From assembly GCA_014193115.1 (NCBI GenBank), contig BJHQ01000002.1, forward strand, positions 382,815 to 446,814: DNA of 64,000 nt. The letters are read 5' to 3'. Source of the stretch: Planctomycetota bacterium (lineage in GTDB: Bacteria; Planctomycetota; UBA11346). A model generated the notes under the pieces. That model ran no database searches, was not told the origin of the DNA, and saw only the letters and a program-made list of their open reading frames with translations. Positions 41,275 through 53,300 of this stretch are shown one piece after another (positions within the stretch are counted from its first letter, which is position 1; every line of letters begins with the position of its first letter). A program made the translations under genes and the position numbers.

Positions 41275-42060
41275 ATGCAGATCGCAGCCCGCTCCGAGGT
41301 CGTCGAAGCCGCCGCCCAGCTCGCCCGCTGCCAGCGGTTGCTGGTACTGACCGGCGCAGGCAGCAGCGCCGATGCCGGGGTTCCGACTTTCCGCGGCGAG
41401 GGCGGGCTGTGGAACGACCGCCGGGTCGAAGAGCTCGCCAGCCCGGAAGGCTTCGCCAACGATCGCGATGGCGTGTGGACCTGGTACCGCGAACGCCGCC
41501 TGCAAGTCGCCAGCTGCCAGCCCCATCCCGGACAGCGCGCCTTGGCCCTGCTCCAACGCCATCTGACCCAGCCAAACCAGGTCCTGATGGCGACCACCAA
41601 CGAAGACGACCTGCTCGATCGCGCCGGAGTGAAGGGCGTAGTCCATCTGCACGGTTCGCTGTTCGACACCCAGTGCAGCGCCGAATGCGGCTGGATCGCC
41701 CGGGACGACGCCGACAACGCCCTCAGTTTCCTGCCCTGCCCGGAATGCGGCGCCCCCTCCCGGCCGGGTTCAGTGTGGTACGGCGAGACGGTTCCGCGCT
41801 CGGGATTGTCCAAGATCGCCGCCTTCGATCCGGATGGCTGCCTGGTGGTGGGCCTGTCGTGCCTGGTCCAGCCCGTCGCCGGCATTCCGCCCGAACTGGT
41901 CAACCACGGCTGCCCGGTGGTCGAGATCAACCCGAGCGAAACGCCCATTTCGCCGGTGGTGTTGACCAGCATCCGTTCCACCGCCAAACACGTCTTGCCG
42001 ATTCTGGTCGACCTGCTGACCTCGCACACCGTGCGCGACCAGACCAGGCGACTGACGTAG
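41275..42060 (+). CDS. Sirtuin (Sir2) NAD-dependent deacylase
   Basis: 261 residues from ATG 41275. NAD site GAGSSADAGVPTFRG (27-41); TNEDDLLDRAG replaces the usual TQNxDxLHxxAG, with Thr for Gln but the Asn and Asp kept; the catalytic His is in VVHLHGS. Four zinc Cys are present as CSAEC and CPEC. It removes acyl groups from lysine using NAD. It is tail to tail with the DinB-like gene, 6 bp apart. A TACACT hexamer lies 10 nt before the start codon, so its leader may be very short. Confidence 0.9.
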   Translation: MQIAARSEVVEAAAQLARCQRLLVLTGAGSSADAGVPTFRGEGGLWNDRRVEELASPEGFANDRDGVWTWYRERRLQVASCQPHPGQRALALLQRHLTQPNQVLMATTNEDDLLDRAGVKGVVHLHGSLFDTQCSAECGWIARDDADNALSFLPCPECGAPSRPGSVWYGETVPRSGLSKIAAFDPDGCLVVGLSCLVQPVAGIPPELVNHGCPVVEINPSETPISPVVLTSIRSTAKHVLPILVDLLTSHTVRDQTRRLT

Positions 42061-42066
42061 GTCGAC

Positions 42067-42552
42067 TTACCGCGCCGCTGGAATCCGCGGCATGCTCAGG
42101 TTCTTCCATTGGCCGCCAGCTGCACTCTTGGCGAGCAACACGATCTGCCCGGCATGGTAAGCGGTGTGAGCCAAGGACCGGGCTAACGCCAAGGCCACCG
42201 TGAGTTCCGAGCCGCGGATTTTTACGGATTTTCCCAAATCGCCATCGCTCAACCCGCCCAGCGTCGCGAACAAGGTCGACCAGCCTTGCCGCCACACGTC
42301 CATCAGCTCGGCCCGCTGCGTTCGATCAAAATCGAACTCGCCATCCCGGTTCCGCCACGGTTTTTCGCCATCGCTGGTCAGGAAATCGGTGAATCGTGAG
42401 TGCAAATTGCCGCCGACATGCTTGACATAGACCGCGATCGAAACCTCGCCGTCCAGCGTAAAGAACGTCGCATCGTCGACCTGGGCCAGCGCTTTTTCAG
42501 CGACGCTCTGGTAACGACGGTATTCTTCGGTGATGGCGGGGATGACGAGCAT
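42067..42552 (-). CDS. DinB-like protein of the DUF1572 type
   Basis: 161 residues from ATG 42552, 11 bp after the stop of the dehydrogenase gene and so in one operon with it. The sequence SIAVYVKHVGGNLHSRFTDF and ARSLAHTAYHAGQIVLLAK gives His residues placed as in the metal site of the DinB four-helix bundle. DUF1572 members are small cytoplasmic proteins of unknown activity; some relatives are thiol S-transferases. The function is not inferred further. Confidence 0.8.
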   Translation of the reverse strand: MLVIPAITEEYRRYQSVAEKALAQVDDATFFTLDGEVSIAVYVKHVGGNLHSRFTDFLTSDGEKPWRNRDGEFDFDRTQRAELMDVWRQGWSTLFATLGGLSDGDLGKSVKIRGSELTVALALARSLAHTAYHAGQIVLLAKSAAGGQWKNLSMPRIPAAR

Positions 42553-42563
42553 GACCGGTCCAG

Positions 42564-44870
42564 TTACTTTCCGACCGCCCGCTTCACCGCAGCGACGATG
42601 TCCTCGGCCCACACCAGATAAGCTTTTTCCATGCCCTTCGCCTGGGGGCTGATGCTGTCGGCGGCGCCGAGGCGGATCGGCGGGGCGTCGAGCCAGTCGA
42701 AGGCGCGGGTGACGATGCCGTCGGAAACGTCGGCGGTGAAGCTGCCGATGCGCACTGCCTGGCTGGCGATGACGACCTTGCCGGTCTTCTTGACGCTGCC
42801 GATGACGGTGTCCCAGTCGAAGGGCACCAGGGTGCGGGCGTCGATGACTTCGAGTTCGATGCCATCCTTGGCGAGCAACGAAGCGGCCTTCACTGCTTCG
42901 TTCACCACATACGACCAGCCGACAAAGGTGCAGTGCCGGCCGGGGACCTTCACCGCCGCCTGGCCGAAGGGGATCAGGTAATCGGTGTCGGGCACCACGC
43001 TCTTTGTGCCGTAGAGCAGCTGGCCCTCGACGTACAGCACCGGATTGTCGTCACGGATGGCGGTTTTCAGCAGGCCTTTGGCGTCATAGGCGTTCGACGG
43101 GATGGCGATGCGCAGGCCCGGCGTGTGGCAGAAGATCGACTCGATCGATTGGCTGTGCTGGCCGCCATAGCCTTTGCCGCCGCCAGCGCTGGCCCGCACC
43201 ACCAGGGGCAAGGTGCGCTCGCCGCCGGACATGTAGTGCCATTTCGCGGCCTGATTGCTGATCTGATCGCTGGCCTGCAAGGCGAAGTCGAAATACATCA
43301 GTTCGACCACCGGGCGAAGGCCGGCCATGGCGGCGCCGACCGCGGTGCCGCAGATCGCTGATTCGCTGATCGAGGAATTGAAGATGCGGTCGCGACCAAA
43401 CTGTTCGAGCAGTCCGGCGGTAACGAAGAACGCTCCGCCATAGTCAGCGATATCCTCGCCCCAGGTGACCACCCGATTGTCGCGCAGCATTTCTTCTTGC
43501 AGGGCTTCCTTGATCGCATCTTTATAAGTGATCTGGCCCTGGTCGTCGCGTTTGGCCTTGTCGGCCTTGGCGATGGTTTTGCCCGGCGAAGCCGTCGCCG
43601 GCACCGTCGCGCTGGTGCTGGTGGTGTACAAGTACTGATAGAGCGCCTTGGGATCGGGATCGGGACTGGCGGCAGCCCGCACCGCCTGCTCGGCGTTGCG
43701 CTGGAAGCACTTGTCGTAGATCGCGCCCAGGGATTTCTCGTCAGCCAGGCCGTTGTCGATCAACTGCTTGCCGAAGGTCACCAGCGGATCGATGTCGCGC
43801 CACGCCTGCTCTTCTTCTTTGCGGCGATAGGCTTTACGCGGGTCCGACAGCGAGTGGCCATAATAACGGTACGTGATCAATTCCTTGAGCATCGCGCCTT
43901 CGCCGGCGCGGGTGCGGGCGACGGCCTCGCGCATGCAACGGCGCACCGCCAGCACGTCCATGCCGTTGACCACTTCGGCGTGCATCGCGTCCTGGGCGAA
44001 ACCCCAGGCCCGGGCGGCGAGGTACGACACGTCGCACAGCTCGCCGTGGGTCTGACCGGTCATCGCGTAGAGATTGTTCAAGATGCAGAAGATGACCGGC
44101 ACGCCGGCTTTGCGCGCATGCAGGCCGTTGTCGAACTGCGGCATGGTCGCCATCTGCAGCGATTCCAGCGTGATCCCGTTGGAGAACGCGCCGTCACCGA
44201 CAAAGCACACCGCGACCTTGCCGTCGTCGAGGTAGCGGCTGGCATAGGCCGCTCCGGTCGCGATCGGAGTTCCGCCGCCGACGATAGCGTTGGCACCCAG
44301 ATGGCCGAGCGTGAAGTCGGCGATGTGCATCGATCCGCCCCGGCCCTTGCAATAGCCGTGCTCTTTGCCGAACAGTTCGCAGATCGAGCGGTACACGTGG
44401 TCGGCCAGCAGCTCTTGGCGCAGGCCCTCGGTATCGGTGGATTTCACCGCGATCTTGTAGTGGGCGACCCGGGCATCCATGGCGGTGCGGTCCATCGCCA
44501 GGATCGCGGCATAGCCCTTGGCCATGGAATCGCCGTGACCTCGGTGGGTGCTGGTGATGTAGTCGTCCCACTTCAGCACGCTGCACGCGCCGACGCTGGC
44601 GGCTTCCTGGCCGATGCTCAGGTGGGTCGGCCCTTGGTATTCGTATTTGCCCTTCAGCGCCTCATAGGCGCCGGAGCGCAGCTGATAGATCATTTCCTCA
44701 AGCGCCCGCACCGCGCCCATCTGCTCGTAGAGCGACAGGGCCTCGGCCGGGGTGATGGTGCCGGCCGCCAGCTCCTCACGCAGCGTGCTGGTGGTCTGGA
44801 AGACCGGGATGTCCCGCGCCTTGAGCGTGGCGGGGGTGAAGACAGGCATGCAGTCGAGGGCGAGGACCAT
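42564..44870 (-). CDS. Fused E1 alpha/beta 2-oxoacid dehydrogenase
   Basis: 768 residues joining both E1 subunits in one chain. The alpha half has HLSIGQEAASVGACSVLKWD, STHRGHGDSMAKG and the thiamine diphosphate motif GDGAFSNG...LNN (~residues 227-258). The beta half starts near 445 (ITYKDAIKEALQEEMLRD), with VTWGEDIADYGGAF and LELEVIDARTLVPFDWDTV-like sequence. It decarboxylates pyruvate, a branched-chain 2-oxoacid or acetoin; which one is not readable. No E2 or E3 gene is in the window, so its complex partners lie elsewhere. Confidence 0.9.
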   Translation of the reverse strand: MVLALDCMPVFTPATLKARDIPVFQTTSTLREELAAGTITPAEALSLYEQMGAVRALEEMIYQLRSGAYEALKGKYEYQGPTHLSIGQEAASVGACSVLKWDDYITSTHRGHGDSMAKGYAAILAMDRTAMDARVAHYKIAVKSTDTEGLRQELLADHVYRSICELFGKEHGYCKGRGGSMHIADFTLGHLGANAIVGGGTPIATGAAYASRYLDDGKVAVCFVGDGAFSNGITLESLQMATMPQFDNGLHARKAGVPVIFCILNNLYAMTGQTHGELCDVSYLAARAWGFAQDAMHAEVVNGMDVLAVRRCMREAVARTRAGEGAMLKELITYRYYGHSLSDPRKAYRRKEEEQAWRDIDPLVTFGKQLIDNGLADEKSLGAIYDKCFQRNAEQAVRAAASPDPDPKALYQYLYTTSTSATVPATASPGKTIAKADKAKRDDQGQITYKDAIKEALQEEMLRDNRVVTWGEDIADYGGAFFVTAGLLEQFGRDRIFNSSISESAICGTAVGAAMAGLRPVVELMYFDFALQASDQISNQAAKWHYMSGGERTLPLVVRASAGGGKGYGGQHSQSIESIFCHTPGLRIAIPSNAYDAKGLLKTAIRDDNPVLYVEGQLLYGTKSVVPDTDYLIPFGQAAVKVPGRHCTFVGWSYVVNEAVKAASLLAKDGIELEVIDARTLVPFDWDTVIGSVKKTGKVVIASQAVRIGSFTADVSDGIVTRAFDWLDAPPIRLGAADSISPQAKGMEKAYLVWAEDIVAAVKRAVGK

Positions 44871-45085
44871 GGGGGCTCCGAAGGGCGGTCAGACGCTAGG
44901 AACGGCGAGGGAACGGGTCAACGCAGTGCCTGACCGGGCGATGCCATGCGCTGGCCGCATGCATGACGGCAGCGTTGGTCGATGCCGCCGCGGCATGGAC
45001 ATACCGCCACCCACCATTTCACGAAGGTTCCTCGATCCACAGGGTTGTGCCGGAATTCGGGCCGAACCCATGCCCAAGAAAAAAG

Positions 45086-46405
45086 CTACAATCCGAGGAT
45101 TTCCCGGACCACCGCCTCGGTCTGCGGATCGCCGCGTTCGCGCAGCCGGCTGAGCAGCCGGTGCTGCAATTTGTTGGCTACCCGGCGCAGGCCATAGCGC
45201 ACATCGTCGCGCAGCGCCGCGTCTCCTGCGCGCTGCGCCACGTCACCCAGCCGCGCCGCCAGTCGGGCGTCCTCCGCCGCCACCACATCGTCGAACCACG
45301 CCGCTACCGCCGCCAGCAGGCTGTCGCGGCCGGGGCGGCGCTCCTCGAGGAATTCCGCCAGCCGGGTATCGATCAGGGTTTCGGCGGCGGTGACCTCGGC
45401 CGAGCGCTGTTCGCGGTGGCCGGCCACCACCCGCTCCAGGTCATCGACATTGTACAGATAGACATCGCCTTGATCGGCTACCGCCGCTTCGACATCCCGA
45501 GGTACTGCCAGGTCGATCAGCACCAGCGGTTGCCTCCGGCGGCGCACGGCCGCGGCCACCATCGCCGCGCCGATCACCGGATGCGGAGCCGCGGTGGAGC
45601 TGACCACCACGTCGTGGCTGGCGAGGGCGGCGCCCAGCGCCGACCAGTCGGCGACCTCGCCGCCCAGGCGCTCGGCCAGCGCCACCGCCCGTTCACGCTT
45701 GCGGTTGACCACCGTGACGGCGTGGACTCCAGCGCTTTTCAGGTAGGTCAGCACCAGTTCAGCGATCTCGCCGGCGCCCACCACCAGGACCTTGGCCGAG
45801 GCCAGATCGCCGAGGACATGCTTGGCCAGATCCACAGCGACCGATGCGACGCTCAGCTTGTGGCGGGCGATGCCGGTGGAGGTGCGGACCTCTTTCGCGA
45901 CTGCCAGGGCCCGCTGGAACAGTCCATTGAGGTGCTGCGCCGTGGCGCCGTGCTTGCGGGCCAGCTCATAAGCGTCTTTGACTTGGCGCAGGATCTGGTC
46001 TTCACCCAGCACCAGGCTGTCGAGTCCGCTGGCGACGCGAAAGGCATGGCGGACGCCTTCGGCGCCGGTGCGGGTGGTGGCGATGACCAGCTCAGCCGGA
46101 TCGATCCCCTGACGCTGCGCCAGCAGGGTCAGCACCGCCGCCGCCGGAACCCTGCCGGCGACATAGCACTCGACCCGGTTGCAGGTCGACAGCACCGCCG
46201 CCTCGCTGGCTCCTGGCAACGAGCGCAGCTCGCCAAGCAGGTCGGGAACAGCCGTGTCGGCGACCGCCAGCCGTTCGCGCAGCGCCACCGGTGCATGGTG
46301 GTGGTCGATGCCGACGATCAGCAGCGGGAAGGCTTCGTCCGCCGGAGTGTCTTCCTGGCCCTGAGCAGCTCTTTCCGCATCTTTCCCTCGCATCTCAGAG
46401 GCCAT
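45086..46405 (-). CDS. hemA: Glutamyl-tRNA reductase
   Basis: 439 residues from ATG 46405, which overlaps the end of hemX by 11 bp; ATG 46393 right after that stop is an alternative. Catalytic Cys in LSTCNRVECYVAG, then EDQILRQVKDAYELA and the NADPH domain KVLVVGAGEIAELVL. The C-terminal dimerisation helix is present (YGLRRVANKLQHRLLSRL). It converts glutamyl-tRNA to glutamate-1-semialdehyde, the first committed step of C5-pathway haem synthesis. It forms an operon with the HemX-like gene before it. Confidence 0.95.
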   Translation of the reverse strand: MASEMRGKDAERAAQGQEDTPADEAFPLLIVGIDHHHAPVALRERLAVADTAVPDLLGELRSLPGASEAAVLSTCNRVECYVAGRVPAAAVLTLLAQRQGIDPAELVIATTRTGAEGVRHAFRVASGLDSLVLGEDQILRQVKDAYELARKHGATAQHLNGLFQRALAVAKEVRTSTGIARHKLSVASVAVDLAKHVLGDLASAKVLVVGAGEIAELVLTYLKSAGVHAVTVVNRKRERAVALAERLGGEVADWSALGAALASHDVVVSSTAAPHPVIGAAMVAAAVRRRRQPLVLIDLAVPRDVEAAVADQGDVYLYNVDDLERVVAGHREQRSAEVTAAETLIDTRLAEFLEERRPGRDSLLAAVAAWFDDVVAAEDARLAARLGDVAQRAGDAALRDDVRYGLRRVANKLQHRLLSRLRERGDPQTEAVVREILGL

Positions 46406-47204
46406 GGGCGAGCACCAGGACAGCCATGCCACCGGCGGCGGAGAGCGCCAGGCTGACCACCGCCACCGTTGCCAGCCGGTGGCGAGGCAGGCGTCCCGTC
46501 GCCCGCAGACCCAGGGCGAACAGCAGCACCACCAGATGTCCAAGACCGATCAGCGCCGCCGGGCTGACCAGCGTGAAACCGGTGCTGATCTGCATCGCGG
46601 CGCCGCCAGTGGCGATCCCCGCCGACAACAAGGCGGTGCCGACCACCACCGCCCGCTCGGTGAGTTGTTCGAGCAGCGGCAAAGGCGGAAGCCGCAGACC
46701 GCGGCCGGAATCACGCTTCAAGGCCCGTCGCGCCACCAGGTACAACGCGCCAGCAGCACCTGCAACCAGCAGCACCGCCATCGCCGCAAGCATGAAACCG
46801 ACGTGGATCCAGACGATCACCGGGGTTCCGCCAAGCCGGGTCAAATCACCCTGGCCGGCGCCCAGGCGGAAGAACCCGGCCATCGCCAGCAGCAGGGCCA
46901 CCGCCGCGATCGGCAGCATCAGCAGCGGCAGGCTGGGCGTCGACAGGCTGCGCCCGACGAACAGCGCCGCCGCCACTGCTGCCCACACCGCCAAGACGAA
47001 ATAGCAGAAATCGCGATGCCCGGCCTCGACCAGGCTGGCGAGCAGACCGGCGGTCAGGCATGCGAATGCCGCCCACAGTGCTGCGACCCAGGCCCGGCCA
47101 CGGTCGTCCGCGGCCGATGTCCCCAGCCCGGTCCAACGCAACCAAGCCGACCATCCGGCCAGCAATCCGGCCAAGGCCAGCAACACGACCGCTGCCAGGT
47201 GCAT
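46395..47204 (-). CDS. HemX/CcsA-like membrane protein
   Basis: 269 residues, eight or so hydrophobic segments. The HemX-type signature IVWIHVGFMLAAMAVLLVAG followed by LYLVARRALKR is clear, as is the late GHLVVLLFALGLRATGRL. Proteins of this CcsA-related family are encoded before hemA in many genomes and are linked to cytochrome c assembly or to controlling HemA amount. Here it overlaps hemA, which supports joint expression. It lacks the full length of a CcsA haem-handling protein. Confidence 0.85.
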   Translation of the reverse strand: MHLAAVVLLALAGLLAGWSAWLRWTGLGTSAADDRGRAWVAALWAAFACLTAGLLASLVEAGHRDFCYFVLAVWAAVAAALFVGRSLSTPSLPLLMLPIAAVALLLAMAGFFRLGAGQGDLTRLGGTPVIVWIHVGFMLAAMAVLLVAGAAGALYLVARRALKRDSGRGLRLPPLPLLEQLTERAVVVGTALLSAGIATGGAAMQISTGFTLVSPAALIGLGHLVVLLFALGLRATGRLPRHRLATVAVVSLALSAAGGMAVLVLAHGL

Positions 47205-47366
47205 AGCCCGACGCTGGAAGCGACAGCCACCCGGTCAACCCTTGTTTGCACCGACTCGCCGACCGGGACGGCTTCTCCGGTGGAATTGACCGATGCACAC
47301 CGGGCCACAGGAGAAACCGGTTCGTGCCTCAGTCGTGACCGGCAAGCTGGACCGGCTGCTCCCGGT

Positions 47367-50300
47367 TCATCTCAGCACCCGGACCGCATGCTCTCGCCCG
47401 TCCTCGACCAGCGGGATGCGGCCATCCGCGCACACCTGGCCATCACACGTGGTCTGCGGCGTGCCTGAGCCGGTGGTCACCTGGATGTTGTAGGTCGCGG
47501 TGCCGGCCCGGTAAACCACGGTGAAATCGCCAAAGTCGGCTGAGGTGGTAGGTGAAACCCGCAAGTATCCGCCGGTCTTGGTGAGGCCGAGCAGGGATTC
47601 CAGGATCAGGCGCAGCATCCAGCCGGCGGAACCGGTGTACCAGGTCCAGCCGGCGCGGCCGATGTGGCCAGGGGCGCGGTAAACGTCGGCGGCGAGGACA
47701 TAGGGCTCGCCCTGCCAGCGATCGGGGTCGGCGCCGTGGCGGATGGGGTCGATCAGGCGGGTCAGCTCCAGGGCCTTGGCGCCGTCGCCGAGGGCGGCGA
47801 AGGCCATGGCGGTCCACACTGCGGCGTGGGTGTACTGGCCGCCGTTTTCACGCACCCCCGGCGCATAGCCTTTGATGTAACCGGGCTCCACCGGGCCATG
47901 ATCGAAGGGCGGGTCGAACAGCAGGATCAGGCCCTGATCGCGGAGGACCAGCAGACGTTCCACGGTGTCGAGGGCGATCCTGGCCCGGGCGGGATCGCCG
48001 GCTCCCTCCGGTCCCTTGGCCAGCGAGAGCGCCGCCCAGGCCTGGGGCAGGGCGTCGATCCGGCATTCCACCGACGTGGCGCTGCCCAGGGCGACGCCGT
48101 CGTCAGTCCATGCCCGCAGATACCGGTCATGCTCCCAGGCGGTGGCTTCGATCCGGGTGCGCAGGCCGATTGCCTCTGAGAGCAACCGAGCCGACAGCTC
48201 GGCATCGCCCACCGACTGGGCCACCGGAACAAACCGGCGCAGGCAATCGATCAGGAAGAATCCCAGCCAGACGCTTTCCCCTCGGCCCAGGCGGCCGACC
48301 CGGTCCATGCCATCGTTCCAGTCGCCGCTGCCCATCAAAGGCAAGCCGTGGCTGCCGAAGCGCAGCCCGTGCAACAGCGCCCGCACCGCATGCTGATAGA
48401 TGGTGGCCTGTTCATCGCTGATCTGGGGCAGGTCATAGACGGAATCAAGTTCCGCCGGCACCGCCGCGGCCTTCAGGAAGGGCAGCCGCTCATGGAGCAG
48501 CGCCGGATCGCCCCCGGTCTCCAGGTACCGGCAGAGGGCGTAGGGCAGCCAGAGATAGTCATCGCTGATCCGGGTACGGACCCCGCGGCCCTGGGGCGGA
48601 TGCCACCAGTGCTGGACATCGCCTTCGCTGAACTGCCGGCCGGCGCAGCGGCGGATCTGCTCCTTCAGGAAATGCGGAGCGTGGTGGACCAGGGCCATGC
48701 TGTCCTGGAGCTGGTCGCGGAAGCCCCAGGCCCCACCGGACTGCGAAAAGCCGCTGCGGGCGAGGATGCGGGCAGAGATGATCTGGTAGCCCAGCCAGCC
48801 GTTGGCGAGCAGATTGATGGTCGGATCGCAGGTGGACACCTGCACGGTGCTGAGCAAGTGCTTCCAGTGCTCATAGACCCGTGACAAGGATTCCCGGGCA
48901 GGCCCGGCACCCCGGCGGGCCAGGGCCTGGCTGCGGGCGTGGGCCCGGTCGCGGCCGCAGCCGATGGTGAAGACCACTTCCTGCTCTTCGCCCGGGGCCA
49001 GTTGGATCAGCACCTGGGCGGCTGCGCAGGGGTCGAAGCCGGCTCCGCAGCGACCGAGCAGGTTGCCGGCGGCCATGGCATCAGGGCGGTCGGCCAGGCT
49101 GCCGCGACCGAGGAACTCCGTGCGATCGCAGGTCCATCCGTGCAGGCGGCGGCTGGCGGCGAGGAAGGCATGGCGCTGGGATTCGTCGTCGTGCAGGGGA
49201 TTGCGGGCGAACAGCACGCCGTCCTCGTGCTCGGTGACCAGGTTGCCCTGGGTGCGTTCGCGCAGTTCGCCCAGGGTCCATTCCAGGAACATGGTCACGG
49301 TCAGCCGGCGTTCCCGGCCGCTGCGGTTGGCGATCAGCAGGCGCAGGTGCTTGACCGGCTCCACCGCATCGACCCAGGTGTGCAGTTCCGTGGCCAGGCC
49401 TTCCTCGCCTGCCATGAAAGCGCTGTAACCGAAACCGTGGCGGACCACCCGGGTGCTGCGGCCGGGCAGCGGGCCCGGGGTCGGCGACCACACCGCGCCG
49501 GTGTCCTCATCGCGGATCAGGGTTAGCTCGCCAAAGGGATCGGCCACCGCGTCGCAGCGCCAGGGAGTCAGGCGGAACTCGTGGCAATTACCGGCCCAGG
49601 TATAGGCGGCGCCGCGTTCGCTGACCACGGTGCCGAACGATTCGTTGGCCAGGACATTGCACCACGGCAGCGGCGTGGTCCGGCCCGGCGGCAAGATGAT
49701 GATGTATTCCCGGCCATCGCTGGTGAACCCGCCCAGTCCGTTCCATTGCGACAGGGTGAAGGTTGACGCCGCCAGCGGTTCATCGCGCAGCTGCGGCCGG
49801 GTCGGGCGGAAACGCGGCGCAGGGCTGTCAGGACGCACCCGTCGCTCCGAGAACTGGCCGAGGTTCCCCACCACATCGGCGATCACCAGGCTCGCCACCG
49901 CCGCCAGCAGGTGGCGGTCTTCCTCGGGGACCTGGTCGAGGCGGCGCACGAAGATGCCCCCCGGCCGGTCGATCTGGCCAGCCGACGGACCGGCCATGAC
50001 CAGGCCGAGGATGCGCTCGGTCTGCTCTTGCCGATAGATCGACGGATCTTCGATCAGGATCACCAAGTCCACCGCCAGGCCGCGTGAGCGCCACCAGGCA
50101 TGGGCGCGCAGGACCTGACGGACCAGGTCGGTGCGCTGGCTGTCCGTGACCCGCATCAGGCAGATCGGCAGATCGCCGGAGATGCCGTAGCTCCACAACC
50201 CGGCCCGGGTCCGGCGATTGCGCAGCATGGTGGCTGGGGCCGAACGTCTGTGAACCACCGGCACCACCAGGGAACCGGCCAGTCTGGCGAAGACCTGGGC

Positions 50301-53300
50301 CTCGGCTCCGCTGGCACCGATCTGCGACAGGACCACCTGGCCGTGGGTGTAGGCGAGGCCGAAAACCCGGTTGGCGATGTGCTCGTCCCGATAGCGTTGA
50401 GCCAGGGCCAGGGCCGCCGCCCGGGTCGGAGCCACGGCATAGATCACATCGACGATGATCCGGCCGCCGGCCGGCACGGTCACCTGCCGGCGCAGGGCCA
50501 GCACCGGATCGAGCACGCCTCCCACGGTGCCACCCAGGGCTTTGCAGGGACCTTGCAGCGCCTGCGGGGCGTGGAGGTGGCCGCCGCGGCCGAGGAAGGC
50601 CCGCCGATCGGTCTCGAAGGAGATCTCTCCGCCTGCCGCCTCGCCTCTCGGCACCAGGAGATGCACCAGCCACAACCGGGCGTCCTCGGGATGGCGCGGC
50701 CGCCGGGTCGCCAGCACCGCCTCGGCTTCGGGCACCATCTCGGTTTCGATGAACAGGTTGCTGAAGGCGGGATGGGACAGGTCGGCCACCGCCGGCGCCA
50801 GCACCGGTTCGACATAGGTGGTCAGTTCCAGCCGGCGATCGTCCTCGCCATGGTTGGCCAGATGCAGCCGGCGCAGCTCGACATCGTCCTCCGGGGAAAT
50901 GGCGATCTCAGTATGGGTGCTGAGGTCGCCATCACGCCGGCGGAATTCGGCCCGTCCCTGGGAGAACACCGCTTCGTAGAGTCGAGCCGTGCGATTACTC
51001 GGAAAATGGCAGGCCGACCAGCAGGCACCGGCGCCGGAGTGGTCATCAGAACGGTCGCCAGTGAGCACGTCGCGGAGATAGAGCCCGGGGCCGCCGCCAT
51101 CGCCGGTCGGATCCGCCCGCCACCGGGTCACGCTCAGATCGTTCCACCGGCTGCCGCCGGAACCCGAGGCGAACACCAGGCAATGGTAACGGCCATTGGA
51201 GAGCAGCTGGACCTCGGCTGCGGCGGGATGGGGCTGGGTGATGACCCTCAGGGCGGAATCCTGGCCAAGCGACAGGCTGCCTCCGGGCTGGTCGGTCTCT
51301 TCGCTCGGCCCCTGGATCGGCACCGGCCGCTCCTCAAGCAATAGTCGATGTGCCAGCAGTTGCGGATCAGCCAGGAACCGCCGGCGCATCGGTGCGTCTT
51401 CCAGGACGTGCAGGAACGCGAGCAGGGCCATGCCCTGGTGGTGGGCCATCCAGGAACGGATGACCACCAGCGGCACCCCCACCGGCAGCCGGCTGGGGGT
51501 GAAATCGATGGCATCGCAGAAGCCGAACCGCCCCATGGATCCCAGGGATTCCAGCTTGTGGAGATTGGCCACTGCCGCCTCGGGATCGATCAGCAGGCCG
51601 AGGGCGCAGGCATAGGGCGCGACCACCAGATCCTCGGCCAGGCCGCGTTTCATGCCCAGGCTGGGCACGCCGAAGGCCCGATACTGCCAGTTGAGCGAGG
51701 CATCGGTGTGGTAGTAAGCTGACTCCGAGATGCCCCAGGGCACACCTCGGCTGGCGGCGTAGCGGATCTGTTCGGCCACCGCCGTGCGGTTGCTGTCATC
51801 GATCAGGGTTCCCGGCTCTTCGGGCATGACCAGGGACGGCATCAGGTATTCGAACAGGGTTCCGCTCCACGAGACCAGGACCTGACCGCCGCCGCCCAGC
51901 CAGCCGGCGGTGAGATCCGCCGCCACGCCTCCGGCCAGTCCATCGGCCAGAGTGCGGACCTGACGCCGGCCGAGATGGAACCAATGGTCCTGGCTGATCG
52001 AGCCGGTGGCGATCGCGACGTACGAACCGAGGCGCGATTCGCTCGCCAGCAGATCATAGGAACTGTCATCCAGCCTCGTGTCGTCGCACCGGTAGCCGAT
52101 GGCGAACAGCTTGGTCCGACGGTCGTACAGGAACGGCCACTCCATCCCCAGGGCCAGGGCGGTCATCGCATCGGCCAGCGACCGGGCCCGGTCGAGGTCC
52201 GCGGCCAAGACCTCCGGCTCGGCCTGCTGCTCGGCCCAGGTCTGCCTGGCGGACGCCAGCCACATCCCGGCTTCGGACTTGGCGGTTGCATCCCTTGGTT
52301 CCGACATGCTGTCCAGCAGCTGGTCCAGGCGCAGCCCGATCCCGGCCAGGTCGCAGGTCAGCACGTCGTTGGCCAAGGCTAGGGCCTGCGGAGTTCCGGC
52401 GCAGGCAAGGGTGGCAGCCAGTCCGCGCCGCCGGCGAGCGGTTTCGACTCTGTCCGGCAGGGCCCGCAGGCCAGCTGCCAGGACCAGCAGATGCCCGGCC
52501 AGGTTGCCGCTGTCCACGGTGGAGACGTAGCGCGGAGTCAGGACCTGGCCGGTGCGGGTGTCATACCAGTTGAACAGATGCCCGCGATGGCGGGCGAGGG
52601 CGTTGGTCGAGTCCCAGGTGAGCTCCAGCCGGCGGATCAGTCCGCCGGTGGTCAGCCAGCCGAGGTCATGGGCGGCCAGATCGGCGAGCAGGGCCAGGCC
52701 GATGTTGGTCGGGGAAGTGCGATGAGCGATGGCCTGAACCGGTTCATCCTGGACGTTGTCGGGCGGCAGATAGCGATCCTCGGCGCTCCAATTTTCAGTG
52801 AAGAACCGCCAGGTTTTCCGCGCGCAGACATCAAGATACCGCCGATCAGATAAACCCAGGATGACCGTGGCGGAACGGCGCGGACGGGACAACCCCCACG
52901 CCATGAACGGGGCCAGGATCCACAGGATGCCCAGCGGGACGGCAACGACTCCCAGCCCTGGGCGGAACCCGGCCAACAGGATGGCGAGGACCCCAGCCGT
53001 TGGTGCCGGCCACATGGTCAGGATCACGTCGGTCAGGCGACCGCTGGCCAGGCGTTCCGCCTCGGACGAGGTCTGCCATTCCTGGAGATGGCGATGGCTG
53101 ATCAGCAGGCGCCACATGGTGCGCAGCACTGCCCGGGTTTGAATGACGGCCTCGAAGGGCAGGACCGCCAGCCCACCCGCCGCCACCAGGGATCCCTGAC
53201 CGAACCGCTGGCGGGCCAGGCGGAGATGGCTGGACCACGGCAGTTCAAGATCCTTGTGCAGGATGCCCAAGGCCCCGAGCACGGTCGGCAGCAACGCCAG

